The notes: generated by a model not told the origin, from the letters alone. Positions 7,864-15,890 are shown, counted from the stretch's first letter. The stretch is 39,739 nucleotides of DNA from an uncultured Anaerolineae bacterium (GCA_938034415.1 CALHLE010000078.1:1-39739); one strand, 5' to 3'. Translations and numbers: made by a program.

Positions 7864-8832
7864 TCAAAAAAACTTCTGTCGCGCCGATTCCTCGGCGAAG
7901 CCGGCCGGGGGTGTTTCGAGCCGTTCGCCGTCGCGCTCCAACGTCTGGTCGTGCCATGATACGGCGTCTTCCAGCGGCTCTAAGTGTGTGAACACGGTGG
8001 TGTTCGGAATCGCATTGCGGATGTCGGCCTCGATGCGCTCCAGCAAGTGATGGCCGTGTTGCACGCTCCACCGGCCTGGCACGAGGATGTGCACCGAGAT
8101 GAAGCTGCGCGCAGCAGCCTGGCGCGTGCGCAACGCATGATACTGGATGCCCTCGTTATCGGCGTAGCGGTCGAGCACGCTGCGCACCTTCGCCATGTCG
8201 GCCTCCGGCAGGCCGGCGTCGAGCAGGCCGTTTGCCGAGCGCGTGAGCAGCGGGATGCCCATGCGGGCGATGTTGGCGGCGACGATCAGCGCAATAATTG
8301 GGTCGAGCCACAGCCAACCGGTGAGCGCAACCAGCGCCACGCCGCCCAGCACGGCAACCGAAGTGAGCACGTCGGTGAACAGATGCTTGGCGTTGGCTTC
8401 CAGCGTGATGGAGTTGTGTCGCCGGCCCGCGTCGCGCAACACCATCGCTACGCCGAAGTTGATCGCCGATGCGATGATGGATACGGTCAGGCCCAACCCG
8501 GGTTGCGTGATGGGTTGTGGGTGCAACAGCCGGTTGGTTGCTGCTGCGCCGATGCTGATCGCCGCGATGGTGATCAGCGCGCCCTCAACCCCGCTGGAGA
8601 AGTACTCGGCCTTGCTATGGCCGTAGGCGTGCGCTTCGTCCGGCGGACGCGCCGCCAGGCTCAACATCGCCAGCGCCATCAGCGCGCCGGCCAGGTTGAC
8701 CAGCGACTCAAGCGCATCCGAGAGCAGACCGACGGAGCCGGTGAGCAAGTAGGCCAAGCCCTTCAGGCCGATGGTGAAGATCGCCGCAGCGATGGAAAGC
8801 CAAGCAAAGCGCGCCAGCGACGAACGCTGCAT
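7864..8832 (-). CDS. Cation diffusion facilitator (CDF) metal transporter
   Basis: This is a 322-residue protein with about six membrane helices and a cytosolic C-terminal domain. It likely exports divalent metal (Zn, Fe, Mn, Co or Cd) by proton antiport. Metal-site residues are visible in helix 2 ([12 protein letters not shown]) and helix 5 ([12 protein letters not shown]), and the HxxxD-type pattern and the conserved YGHSKAEYF loop are present. The C-terminal domain has [21 protein letters not shown] and the CDF motif VTTHLEP-like region [12 protein letters not shown]. The start at 8832 is preferred over 8877 because GATAAT (8844-8839) is 6 bases upstream and the divergent HIT gene begins at 8864. 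It heads the CDF-crcB-DUF190-MFS run. A Ser replaces the first Asp/His of the usual helix-2 HxxxD, so metal preference is uncertain. Confidence 0.9.
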   Translation of the reverse strand: MQRSSLARFAWLSIAAAIFTIGLKGLAYLLTGSVGLLSDALESLVNLAGALMALAMLSLAARPPDEAHAYGHSKAEYFSSGVEGALITIAAISIGAAATNRLLHPQPITQPGLGLTVSIIASAINFGVAMVLRDAGRRHNSITLEANAKHLFTDVLTSVAVLGGVALVALTGWLWLDPIIALIVAANIARMGIPLLTRSANGLLDAGLPEADMAKVRSVLDRYADNEGIQYHALRTRQAAARSFISVHILVPGRWSVQHGHHLLERIEADIRNAIPNTTVFTHLEPLEDAVSWHDQTLERDGERLETPPAGFAEESARQKFF

Positions 8833-8838
8833 GGCGCG

Positions 8839-8844
8839 ATTATC
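8839..8844 (-). promoter_or_regulatory. -10-like element immediately before the CDF start (leaderless candidate)
   Basis: Minus-strand GATAAT, 6 bases upstream of the ATG at 8832. Transcription would start at or next to the A of the start codon. Confidence 0.5.
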
Positions 8845-8847
8845 GCC

Positions 8848-8853
8848 TATAAA
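8848..8853 (+). promoter_or_regulatory. -10-like element immediately before the HIT gene start
   Basis: Plus-strand TATAAA, 10 bases upstream of the ATG at 8864. It lies back to back with the minus-strand -10 at 8844-8839, inside a 31-base divergent intergenic gap. Confidence 0.5.
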
Positions 8854-8863
8854 ATCAAGCGTC

Positions 8864-9211
8864 ATGCCGACTGACACACTCTTCGCGAAGATCGCGCGCC
8901 GGGAGGTGCCCGCGCGGATCGTGTATCAGGACGAAGCGGTGACGGCCTTTCACGACATCAATCCCGTTGCCCCAACGCATATCCTGATCATCCCCAACAA
9001 GATCATTCCCACGATGAACGACGCGACGGATGAGGACGCGGCGCTGCTCGGCCGGCTGATGCTGACGGCGCAAAAGATCGCCCAACAGGTGGGTATTGCC
9101 GAAGGGGGCTATCGGCTGGTGGTGAACTGCAACCCCGATGGCGGGCAATCGGTGTATCACCTGCACATCCATCTGCTCGGCGGGCGCAAGATGACCTGGC
9201 CGCCCGGTTGA
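8864..9211 (+). CDS. HIT family nucleotide hydrolase (HINT-like)
   Basis: This is a 115-residue protein of the histidine triad superfamily, which hydrolyses nucleoside phosphoramidates or related AMP conjugates. The triad is [11 protein letters not shown] (H-phi-H-phi-H, near residues 97-107), with the middle His as nucleophile. [21 protein letters not shown] at the N-terminus and [14 protein letters not shown] are typical of the HINT/PKCI branch. The start at 8864 gives the normal family length; an upstream in-frame extension to 8771 would overlap the divergent CDF gene. The ending (RKMTWPPG) matches the family C-terminus. Confidence 0.95.
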   Translation: MPTDTLFAKIARREVPARIVYQDEAVTAFHDINPVAPTHILIIPNKIIPTMNDATDEDAALLGRLMLTAQKIAQQVGIAEGGYRLVVNCNPDGGQSVYHLHIHLLGGRKMTWPPG

Positions 9212-9233
9212 CGGGGCCGTGCTGCGAGTGAAT

Positions 9234-10160
9234 ATGAAATTCTTGATCACAGGCGGCGCCGGCTTTCTCGGCGTTGCATTGGCAAACGCGCTGGTCCGTC
9301 AGGGCCATGTCGTGCGCGTCATTGACGATGTGAGCACGGGCGACCCATCGCGCCTCGACCCGGCCGTGCACTTCACGCGCGGCGATGTCTGCGATGTCCC
9401 CAAACTCTGGTCGCTTTTGCACGGCGTGGACTGCGTCTATCATCTTGCAGCGCGTGTGTCTGTGTCCGAGTCCATCTTGTATCCGCGCGAGTACAACGCG
9501 ACGAACGTGGGCGGCACGGTGGCCTTGATCCAGGCGGTGCGCGACGCCGGCGTGCGTCGCCTGGTATTCGCCTCCTCCGGCGCGATTTACGGCGAGCAGC
9601 CCGAAGAACATGTGCGCGAAGACGCGATTCCCAACCCCGGCTCGCCCTATGCGGTGAGCAAGCTGGCCGCCGAATACTACGTGAACACCATCGGCGCGCT
9701 GTGGGGCATAGACACGGTGATCCTGCGCGTGTTCAACGCCTATGGTCCCGGCCAGCCGCTGCGCGCCTCGCATCCGCCGGTGGTTCCGGCGGTGATCCGC
9801 CAGGCGCTCAGCGGCGGCTCGATCATCGTCCACGGCGACGGCCGGCAACAGCGCGATTTCGTCTATGTGGACGACGTGGTGAGCGCGCTGATCGCGGCGG
9901 CGACCGCGCCGAACGTCAATCGCTTGATCATCAACATCGGCAGCGGCGTGCCCACCAGCATCAACGAGCTGGTGGCGACCGTAGGGCGGGTGATCGGCAA
10001 GACGTTGACCCCGCTGCGCGTCACGGCGGAAAGCGGCGGCGTGTCGCGTTTGTGCGCCGACCTGCAGCGCGCGCGCGAGCGCCTGGGTTACGCGCCGAAG
10101 GTCTCACTCGAAGAGGGCATCCGCCGGACGGTCGAGGCGTTCAGGGCCAACGGCGCTTGA
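9234..10160 (+). CDS. NAD-dependent epimerase/dehydratase, UDP-glucose 4-epimerase-like
   Basis: This is a 308-residue extended short-chain dehydrogenase. The Rossmann motif GGAGFLG is near residue 7, the catalytic Ser is in FASSGAIYGE (around 110-120) and the YxxxK pair is in SPYAVSKLAAEYY (around 140-150). RQQRDFVYVDDVVSAL is a typical sugar-nucleotide epimerase segment. Such enzymes interconvert UDP- or TDP-hexoses for cell-surface glycans. The start at 9234 places the Rossmann strand (MKFLITGGAG) directly at the N-terminus; a GTG at 9219 is possible but less likely. It follows the HIT gene by 22 bases. Exact substrate is not determinable. Confidence 0.92.
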   Translation: MKFLITGGAGFLGVALANALVRQGHVVRVIDDVSTGDPSRLDPAVHFTRGDVCDVPKLWSLLHGVDCVYHLAARVSVSESILYPREYNATNVGGTVALIQAVRDAGVRRLVFASSGAIYGEQPEEHVREDAIPNPGSPYAVSKLAAEYYVNTIGALWGIDTVILRVFNAYGPGQPLRASHPPVVPAVIRQALSGGSIIVHGDGRQQRDFVYVDDVVSALIAAATAPNVNRLIINIGSGVPTSINELVATVGRVIGKTLTPLRVTAESGGVSRLCADLQRARERLGYAPKVSLEEGIRRTVEAFRANGA

Positions 10161-10215
10161 CAATGAGCGCGGGCCGCTCATCCGCTTCTCATCTGCGCAG
10201 CCTAACCTGCAAGCA

Positions 10216-11136
10216 GTGGTCGAAATCCGGGAGCTGAGCAAATCCTACGGCAGGCGAACGGCGCTGGATAAGGTCTCCCTTTCTGTGTCGCAAGGTGCCA
10301 TCTTCGGCCTGGTCGGCCCGCGCGGCGCGGGCAAAACCACGCTGCTGAAGATCCTGGCGACGCTCGCTGCACCGTCGGCAGGTGATGCGTTCGTCGCCGG
10401 TCTTTCAGTGGTGAACGAGCCGTTGCGCGTGCGGCGGCAGGTGGGCTATTTGCCCAGCGACTTCGGCGTTTACCCCGATCAAACTTGCGCGGAGTACATC
10501 GCGTTCTTTGCAGCGTGTTACGGCGTGCCGCCCAAGGAACGCGCGACATTAGCCGCGGATTTATTGCAGTTGGTGGACCTGTATCATCACAAGGATACGC
10601 CGGCCAACCGGCTGACGCCTGCCATGCGTCATCGCCTGGGCATCGCGCGCGTTCTGGCGCATGATCCGCGCGTGTTGCTGCTCGACGAACCGCTGGCCAG
10701 GCTGGACCCGCGCGCGCGCGTCGAAGTGCGCGCGCTGCTCCAAGAGCTGAGCAGCATGGGCAAGACCGTCCTGCTCACCGTCCCCAACCTGGCTGAGGTG
10801 CAAGACCTATGCACTCACGCAGCGCTGCTGCAAGCCGGCCGGATCGCGCAAACTGGCCCGCTCCAAGACATCCTGGCGGCTACGCCGCCCTATCGCACCA
10901 TTGCAGTGAAGTTCCTCGGCGATGTCCGGCTGGCGATGAACCTGATCAAGGCGGCCCATGGCGTGGTGGATGTGCAGCCGTTCCCCCCTCCTCCTACGTC
11001 TTCTGACGCGCCGGCCGGCGTCGCGCTGTTGAAAGAGCTGCGCGTGACGTTCGATGGCGCCTATGCGGATGCCAGCGCGCTGTTGCGCACGCTCATGCAC
11101 AGCGGCGTGCAAGTGGTTTCATTTGCGGAGGACTGA
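10216..11136 (+). CDS. ABC transporter ATP-binding protein with degenerate motifs
   Basis: This is a 306-residue ATPase of an ABC-2-type exporter. Walker A is GPRGAGKTT (34-42) and Walker B is VLLLDEP (153-159), with the D-loop ARLDPRAR just after. Two functional motifs are altered. The LSGGQ-type signature reads LTPAM (133-137), and the switch His expected in the ISSH-like position is Pro190 (LLTVPNL). The Q-loop region YLPSDFGVYPD also lacks Gln, although some relatives share a Q-less form. A C-terminal extension (about 220-306) looks like the regulatory domain seen in this exporter group. The GTG start at 10216 is used. The permease gene begins at the next base, so the two are a unit. It could be catalytically impaired or paired with another ATPase. 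Confidence 0.9.
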   Translation: MVEIRELSKSYGRRTALDKVSLSVSQGAIFGLVGPRGAGKTTLLKILATLAAPSAGDAFVAGLSVVNEPLRVRRQVGYLPSDFGVYPDQTCAEYIAFFAACYGVPPKERATLAADLLQLVDLYHHKDTPANRLTPAMRHRLGIARVLAHDPRVLLLDEPLARLDPRARVEVRALLQELSSMGKTVLLTVPNLAEVQDLCTHAALLQAGRIAQTGPLQDILAATPPYRTIAVKFLGDVRLAMNLIKAAHGVVDVQPFPPPPTSSDAPAGVALLKELRVTFDGAYADASALLRTLMHSGVQVVSFAED

Positions 11137-12048
11137 ATGCGCGCGCCTAATCTTAAGCTGCCTAACTTTCAACTCAGCCCGATCTTGGTCAAGGAGATGG
11201 GCGGGCGCATGCGCAGTGCGCAGGCGTATACGGCGTTGACCATCTATTTAGCCGTCGCCAGCAGCCTGGCTGTGCTGATTTACTTGGTGGGGGTCTCGGG
11301 CAGCCCGCGTACGGTGGGCGGCACCAGCGGCGTGGGGCAAGTCGTGTTCTACTTTCTGGTGGGCATGCAGTTGCTGCTGGTCATCTTTGTCGCGCCGGCC
11401 TTCGCCGCCGGCGCCGTCAGCTTCGAGCGCGAGAACAAAACGTTCGATGTGTTGCGCACGACGCCGCTGACGCCGGCGCAGATTGTGCGGGCTAAGCTGA
11501 TTGCGGCGCTGGGCTTCACGTTGTTGCTCCTCTTCGCCACGCTGCCGCTGTTTAGCCTGGCGTTCTTGCTCGGCGGCGTTGAGCCGCGCCAGTTGATCAT
11601 CGCGCTGTGTGGGGTTTTGGCGTCGGCGCTGCTGTATACGTTGCTGGCGCTCTACCTATCAGCGCGGTTCAAGACGACGGTCGGCGCAATGCTGAGCACC
11701 TACGCCGTCGTGCTGGGCATCGTCGTCGGCATCCCGCTGGCCGCGCTGATCGGCGTCTCCACCGTAGACCGGGCGCTTGTGGCTGTGTATAGCCCTTTGC
11801 TGAATCGTTTGCTCAACACGGCGCTTATCGCGGTGATCAGCCTCAGCCCGATCAGCGCGATTGCGGCCAGCGAGATTTTCTTCGGCACCTCAGGCGAACT
11901 GTGGACGCTTACGCCGGGCGCTGCCGGCATCGGGTTGCTGCTCACGTTGCCGTCGCCGTTCTTGATCCTCACCAGCGTCTATCTGGCAGCCAGCGCGTTG
12001 CTTTACGCGCTGACCGTGCGGCGCTTGGCGCGCATCGAACAGCAATAA
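11137..12048 (+). CDS. ABC-2-type transporter permease
   Basis: This is a 303-residue membrane protein with about six hydrophobic segments. FERENKTFDVLRTTPLTPAQIVRAK (starting near residue 98) is the soluble loop typical of ABC-2 permeases, next to the first membrane hairpin. The start codon abuts the stop of the ATPase gene, so they form one transporter. What it moves is unknown. The neighbouring sugar-nucleotide epimerase hints at glycoconjugate export, but that link is weak. It ends 10 bases before the convergent SirB1-like gene. Confidence 0.88.
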   Translation: MRAPNLKLPNFQLSPILVKEMGGRMRSAQAYTALTIYLAVASSLAVLIYLVGVSGSPRTVGGTSGVGQVVFYFLVGMQLLLVIFVAPAFAAGAVSFERENKTFDVLRTTPLTPAQIVRAKLIAALGFTLLLLFATLPLFSLAFLLGGVEPRQLIIALCGVLASALLYTLLALYLSARFKTTVGAMLSTYAVVLGIVVGIPLAALIGVSTVDRALVAVYSPLLNRLLNTALIAVISLSPISAIAASEIFFGTSGELWTLTPGAAGIGLLLTLPSPFLILTSVYLAASALLYALTVRRLARIEQQ

Positions 12049-12058
12049 CAATCGGCGC

Positions 12059-12898
12059 TCAGTTCCAGCGCGATGCCTCGCTCGAAAGCGCGTCGAGATA
12101 GCGCTTGATCGCGTCGGCGTCTTGGGCGTCCGGCCGACCCTGCAGATAGGCTTCCAACAAGGCGACCGCTTGTTGGCGCCTGCCCAGCGATCCGTACAAC
12201 AGCCCTAGGTTACGCACTTCGGAGAGATCGTCGGGGTTGAGGATGAGCAAGCGCTCGACGACCTTTGCTGCCCGATAGAAGTCGTTGGCTGCGGCGTAGA
12301 AGTTCTTGAGGTTGTTCAGCATGCGCGTCAGGATGTAACGCGCGCCGACCGGGTTGAGGAATGCGGCGTTGAACGGCAGCTTACCATCGGTGATGGCGCG
12401 CACGCGCTCGCGGCAGTCTTCTTCGGAGAGAATAGCGCCGCCGTGAAACGGGTCCAGGTAGATTATCTGGCCGGTGTCCAGCACCACGCGGACGATGAAG
12501 TGACCGGGCAACCCCACGCCGTCGGCGCGGATGCCGGTGCGCTGTGCCACTTCGAGGAACAACACCGATAACGAGATGGGAATGCCCAGCCGACGCTCCA
12601 GCACTTCGTTCAAGAAGCTGTTGCGCGGGTCGGTGTAGTTTCGCGCGTTGCCAGTGAATCCCAACCTGTCAAAGAGGAACTGCGCCAGCATAAGCGCCGG
12701 CAGTTCGGCGGACTGGATTGCCCATCCCGCCGACTCCGCCAGCCGGTCGAGCTTGTCGAGATAACTAGAGACGTCGAGGTCAGGATACTCGAACCGACCC
12801 ATCACGAGCGCCGCACGCGCCAGGTTGATCTTTGTATCTGGTTGTTTGACCTCTTGGGCAAAGCTTTCCAGTGCAGAGTCCAGAGGGAAGTTGGCCAT
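12059..12898 (-). CDS. SirB1 family protein (transglutaminase-like fold plus TPR)
   Basis: This is a 279-residue protein. The central part (about residues 80-190) matches the SirB1/transglutaminase-like domain, seen in YTDPRNSFLNEVLERRLGIPISLSVLFLEVAQR and VGLPGHFIVRV, followed by LDPFHGG. The usual catalytic Cys position is not evident, as is common in SirB1 proteins. The C-terminal third carries TPR-like helices (LLILNPDDLSEVRNLGLLYGSLG). The function of the family is not established. The start at 12898 is preferred over 12913: it gives MANFPLDS, and TAACAT lies 5 bases upstream on the minus strand. It is divergent from thyX with only 23 bases between the starts. Confidence 0.88.
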   Translation of the reverse strand: MANFPLDSALESFAQEVKQPDTKINLARAALVMGRFEYPDLDVSSYLDKLDRLAESAGWAIQSAELPALMLAQFLFDRLGFTGNARNYTDPRNSFLNEVLERRLGIPISLSVLFLEVAQRTGIRADGVGLPGHFIVRVVLDTGQIIYLDPFHGGAILSEEDCRERVRAITDGKLPFNAAFLNPVGARYILTRMLNNLKNFYAAANDFYRAAKVVERLLILNPDDLSEVRNLGLLYGSLGRRQQAVALLEAYLQGRPDAQDADAIKRYLDALSSEASRWN

Positions 12899-12903
12899 AC
12901 AAA

Positions 12904-12909
12904 ATGTTA
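12904..12909 (-). promoter_or_regulatory. -10-like element before the SirB1-like gene (leaderless candidate)
   Basis: Minus-strand TAACAT, 5 bases upstream of the ATG at 12898; match to TATAAT is 4 of 6. Confidence 0.35.
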
Positions 12910-12921
12910 CCATTACGTGCT

Positions 12922-13689
12922 ATGACCACAAGCGATGAATCATCCGCGAATCACGGCTATGCGCCGGACAGCGCAACCGTCTTCCGGCCCCCCAACCGCG
13001 CCGCACTATTGGGCAAGCGCGTGGCCGTGCTGGACAAGGGCTGGGTGGAGCTACAAGACTTGATGGGCGACGATCTGGCCATCGTCAACGCTGCGCGGGT
13101 GTCTTTCCTGGGTGAGAGCAAAGGCAGCGAGAAAGACAAAAAGCTGCTGTTCTACCTGATGCAGCATCGGCACACCAGCCCGTTCGAGCAGGTGGAGTTC
13201 AAGTTTCGCGTGCGCGCGCCGGTGGTGACTTGGTGGCAGTGGGTGCGGCATCGCACTTGGCAGTTCAACGCGCAGTCTGGCCGCTACGTTGCCTTCGACG
13301 AGGACGATTTCTACGTGCCGAACGTGTGGCGCAAGCAGTCGCCGTCGAATAAGCAAGCCAGCCTGGGCGAGTTGACGCCTGAAGAGGGCGCGCCGCTCAC
13401 TGCGGCGTTGCTTGAGCATTACGCGCGTGGCTACCAGCTCTACCGCCAGGCGCTCGATGCCGGCGTAGCGCGCGAACAAGCACGCATCTTCCTGCCCGGC
13501 TTCGCCGTGTATTACACCTGGGTTGCCAAAGTGGATGCGCATAACCTGATGCACTTCCTCAGCCTGCGCATGGCCGAAGACGCGCAATTCGAGATTCGCG
13601 TCTATGCTCAGGCAATCTACGAACATTTCTTCAAGCCGGCGTTGCCTTGGACGGCAGAGGCGTTCGAGCAGTTCATCCGCGCAAAATGA
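12922..13689 (+). CDS. thyX: FAD-dependent thymidylate synthase ThyX
   Basis: This is a 255-residue enzyme that methylates dUMP to dTMP with methylenetetrahydrofolate and FAD/NADPH. The ThyX signature is RHRTWQFNAQSGRY (near residues 111-124), a slight variant of RHRTxSxNxxSxRY with Gln in place of the first Ser. Other family parts are QHRHTSPFEQVEFKFRVRAP and REQARIFLPGF, and DAHNLMHFLSLRMAEDAQFEIRVYA near the C-terminus. The start at 12922 avoids an overlap with the divergent gene. An N-terminal tail of about 30 residues precedes the conserved core. Confidence 0.95.
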   Translation: MTTSDESSANHGYAPDSATVFRPPNRAALLGKRVAVLDKGWVELQDLMGDDLAIVNAARVSFLGESKGSEKDKKLLFYLMQHRHTSPFEQVEFKFRVRAPVVTWWQWVRHRTWQFNAQSGRYVAFDEDDFYVPNVWRKQSPSNKQASLGELTPEEGAPLTAALLEHYARGYQLYRQALDAGVAREQARIFLPGFAVYYTWVAKVDAHNLMHFLSLRMAEDAQFEIRVYAQAIYEHFFKPALPWTAEAFEQFIRAK

Positions 13690-13756
13690 AGCGCACGCAT
13701 CTCCCGCATACCCACCCGGTAGGCGGCAGGCGCGAAACGCGCGTCAGGCGTAGAAT

Positions 13757-14998
13757 GTGACGCGCACTTCGCAGCCCGTTACCGCTCCCGTGTCTCTCTC
13801 CTACAAAGATGCTCTCCGCAACGAGCGCCTAAGCGCCATTGAGGTCTTGCTTGCGACGCCGTTCATCGTCGTCGTCACCCAGTATGTGCCGGTGCTGGTG
13901 ACGCGGCTTGGCGCTTCGCCCTTGTTGCTGGGCCTGCTCACCTCTGGGGCGGCGCTCATGCTCACGGTGGCGTCGACGCTGGGGCCGGCCTGGCTACGGC
14001 GCACGCCGGATTGGCCCCGCAACATCAGCATCCCACTCTTGCTTTGGCGCAGTGTGCTGGTGTGGGTGCCGTTGCTCCTGTTCCTGCCAACCTTCCAAGC
14101 CGAGGCCATCGTCGTCGTGGTGGTGGCGTTGAACTTCGTCGCCGGGTTCAGCAACTACACATTAACCGCCTTCCTTTCGCGTATGACGCTGCCCGATCGC
14201 CTGGCGCGCTTGGTCAGCAACCGCTGGACGATGCTCGGCGTCGGCATGGCCATCTTCACGGTCATTCTGGCGGCGATCCTGGACGCCTTTCCGCGCCCGG
14301 CGAACTACGTGATTGCCTGCGCACTCTCGCTTGCAGTCAGCATGGTCGGGTTCGTCATCCTGCGGCAGGTGCGCCCGCTGCCCCTGGATTCGCAGGCTGC
14401 TGCGCGCCCGCGCGCGCGCCTGCGCGACCTCCTTGCGTATCCGCCGGCGCGCGATTATCTGCTGATTACGCTGTTGACGCATACGGCGGTCAACGCGCCC
14501 GGACCGCTGATCACGCTGCAGATGGTGCGCGTGCTGAAGGCGACTGACGTGGACTTCGGCTGGTATCTGGCCGTTTTTTGGGCGAGCCTGGCTATGGTCG
14601 GCCTATTCGTGCCGCAGTTGACCGAGCGATTCGGCAACGTGCGCGTATTCGCGTCGGCGTGTGCCGGCCTGGGGCTGCAAATGGTGATCCTTGCATTCGC
14701 GCCAGCGCTGCCGGTGACGTGGGTCGCCGGCTTCATCGGCGGCGCTGCGTCAGTCATGTTGCAGGTGACAGCGTACGGGTTGATGGTGCAATGCGCGCCG
14801 CCGGAGCGGTTTGAGGGCTATGTGGGGGCGCATACGGCTGCGGTGAACTTCGCGGTGTTCGCCGGGCCGCTGGTGATGTCAGCTATGACTGATGCCGGCC
14901 TACCCATTGCCGCCGGACTGTTGATCGCCGGCGCAGCGCGGGCCGGCGCAGGCGCGTTGTCGCTGCGGCTGGCAACTGCGCCAAGCGCGCAGCGATGA
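13757..14998 (+). CDS. MFS transporter
   Basis: This is a protein of up to 413 residues with about 12 membrane segments. Recognisable parts are RLGASPLLLGLLTSG (helix 2 region), SNRWTMLGVGMAIF, GWYLAVFWASLAMVGLFVPQLTERFG (second-half loop) and QCAPPERFEGYVGAHTAAVNF. It resembles uncharacterised bacterial MFS proteins with no assigned substrate. Start choice is uncertain: the GTG at 13757 follows directly on a -10-like TAGAAT (13751-13756). If that hexamer is used, the GTG at 13790 (402 residues) is the real start. It is convergent with the SufT-like gene. Confidence 0.85.
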   Translation: MTRTSQPVTAPVSLSYKDALRNERLSAIEVLLATPFIVVVTQYVPVLVTRLGASPLLLGLLTSGAALMLTVASTLGPAWLRRTPDWPRNISIPLLLWRSVLVWVPLLLFLPTFQAEAIVVVVVALNFVAGFSNYTLTAFLSRMTLPDRLARLVSNRWTMLGVGMAIFTVILAAILDAFPRPANYVIACALSLAVSMVGFVILRQVRPLPLDSQAAARPRARLRDLLAYPPARDYLLITLLTHTAVNAPGPLITLQMVRVLKATDVDFGWYLAVFWASLAMVGLFVPQLTERFGNVRVFASACAGLGLQMVILAFAPALPVTWVAGFIGGAASVMLQVTAYGLMVQCAPPERFEGYVGAHTAAVNFAVFAGPLVMSAMTDAGLPIAAGLLIAGAARAGAGALSLRLATAPSAQR

Positions 14999-15036
14999 TG
15001 TGTCGGCTTTTGGCTCAAAGCGCGTGCTTGTCGCCT

Positions 15037-15411
15037 TCAGTAATACAGCCCCCAGTTCGCTGCAGCCTGATCCTCCATCATGGTCGGCTCCCACATCTCC
15101 AGGCCCATGGTGACCTTGGCAGGGCGCTCGGCGGCTTCCTGCGTCCTCTGCCGCACCTGTTCTACCAGCGCCGGGCCGTAGGGGCAGAACGGCGTCGTCA
15201 GGATCATGGTTACGTTCACGCTATCGGGTGAGAACTCCAGCTTGCGAATCAGGCCCAGCTCGATCACGCTCATGCCGAGTTCCGGATCGTACACCTCGCG
15301 CAGGGCTTGGCGCACCTTCTCTTCCAGGGCGCCGTATTCGTTCAGGTTGACCTTCGGCTCTGTGTTCGCCGGAGACTGGTTCTCTTGGCTTGCCTTCGTT
15401 TCATCGCTCAT
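15037..15411 (-). CDS. MIP18/DUF59 family iron-sulfur cluster assembly protein (SufT-like)
   Basis: This is a 124-residue protein. The core is EEKVRQALREVYDPELGMSVIELGLI (from about residue 30), which matches the DUF59 motif DPE..S..DLGL, followed by LTTPFCPYGPALVEQVRQR with the conserved Cys. DUF59 proteins act in Fe-S cluster maturation (SufT, MIP18) or phenylacetate oxidation (PaaD). With no paa genes nearby, Fe-S maturation is the better guess. An acidic, Gln/Asn-rich N-terminal tail of about 20 residues precedes the domain. The start at 15411 is set by GGAGG 8 bases upstream; a GTG three codons earlier overlaps that site. It is divergent from the basic protein gene. Confidence 0.88.
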   Translation of the reverse strand: MSDETKASQENQSPANTEPKVNLNEYGALEEKVRQALREVYDPELGMSVIELGLIRKLEFSPDSVNVTMILTTPFCPYGPALVEQVRQRTQEAAERPAKVTMGLEMWEPTMMEDQAAANWGLYY

Positions 15412-15473
15412 TTGCGCCACCTCCGGTAGCGCGGACGGCCATGTCGCATCCGCGCTCCCTCATTCATCGCGTG

Positions 15474-15479
15474 ATTATA
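15474..15479 (-). promoter_or_regulatory. -10 element for the SufT-like gene
   Basis: Minus-strand TATAAT, 62 bases upstream of the start at 15411. It is divergent from the plus-strand promoter at 15491-15518. Confidence 0.5.
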
Positions 15480-15490
15480 GCGTCCGGCTG

Positions 15491-15518
15491 TTGACATTCG
15501 CCCACGCTGAGTTAAATT
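15491..15518 (+). promoter_or_regulatory. Sigma70-type promoter for the small basic protein
   Basis: A consensus -35 TTGACA (15491-15496), a 16-base spacer and a -10-like TAAATT (15513-15518). The start codon is at 15557. Confidence 0.6.
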
Positions 15519-15556
15519 GTATGTGACGCACGAGATTGGCACAGGAGTAAGCAGCC

Positions 15557-15751
15557 ATGGCAACGACCAGCAAATCCAAGGCGACCAAGAAGACGACGAA
15601 TAAGGCAGCAACGAAAAAAGCCACGAAGAAGGCCGCTGTGACGAAGACGACGACTAAGAAAGCGGTCAAGACGAAGAAACCGACGACGCCCGAGCCGGAA
15701 GCCGCGCCCATGCCGGTTGAAGCTGTGCCAGAGCCTGAGCCGGTGGGATGA
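15557..15751 (+). CDS. Small Lys/Ala/Thr-rich basic protein, histone H1-tail-like
   Basis: This is a 64-residue low-complexity protein. Residues 1-44 are almost only Lys, Thr and Ala in KKATKKA-type repeats, like the C-terminal tails of histone H1 and some bacterial nucleoid proteins. Residues 45-64 are acidic and Pro-rich (EPEAAPMPVEAVPEPEPVG). Evidence that it is real: a consensus -35 promoter, AGGAG (15543-15547) 9 bases before the ATG, and a hairpin terminator soon after the stop. It is therefore a single-gene transcript with good expression signals. A role in DNA or RNA binding is inferred from composition only. There is no folded domain. Confidence 0.8.
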   Translation: MATTSKSKATKKTTNKAATKKATKKAAVTKTTTKKAVKTKKPTTPEPEAAPMPVEAVPEPEPVG

Positions 15752-15777
15752 GGTGAGGCAGCTTGAGCCAGTCGCGC

Positions 15778-15822
15778 AAGCGCCCGGCGCGACGAGCGAG
15801 CCGCGCTGGGCGCTTCGCTTTT
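15778..15822 (+). terminator. Rho-independent terminator after the basic protein gene
   Basis: Arms 15778-15791 and 15802-15815 pair over 14 bases (one G-U), followed by CGCTTTT. It lies 27 bases after the stop codon. Confidence 0.8.
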
Positions 15823-15837
15823 CCCCATCCCGTCCGC

Positions 15838-15843
15838 TATAAT
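15838..15843 (+). promoter_or_regulatory. -10 element for secD-secF
   Basis: TATAAT, 47 bases before the secD start. A small hairpin (ATCCTTA 15853-15859 with TAAGGAT 15866-15872) lies in the leader. No clear -35 is seen. Confidence 0.5.
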
Positions 15844-15890
15844 CGCCGCCGCATCCTTATTCTTCTAAGGATGAAAAACTTCTGACTCTC

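Noticed and set aside
8833-8863. Fluoride riboswitch controlling crcB
   Set aside because: The space upstream of the operon is only 31 bases and is filled with -10-like elements; no riboswitch fold fits.
6313-8874. Long plus-strand frames opposite the MFS, CrcB and CDF genes
   Set aside because: Antisense shadows in GC-rich DNA; the minus-strand genes have clear family motifs.
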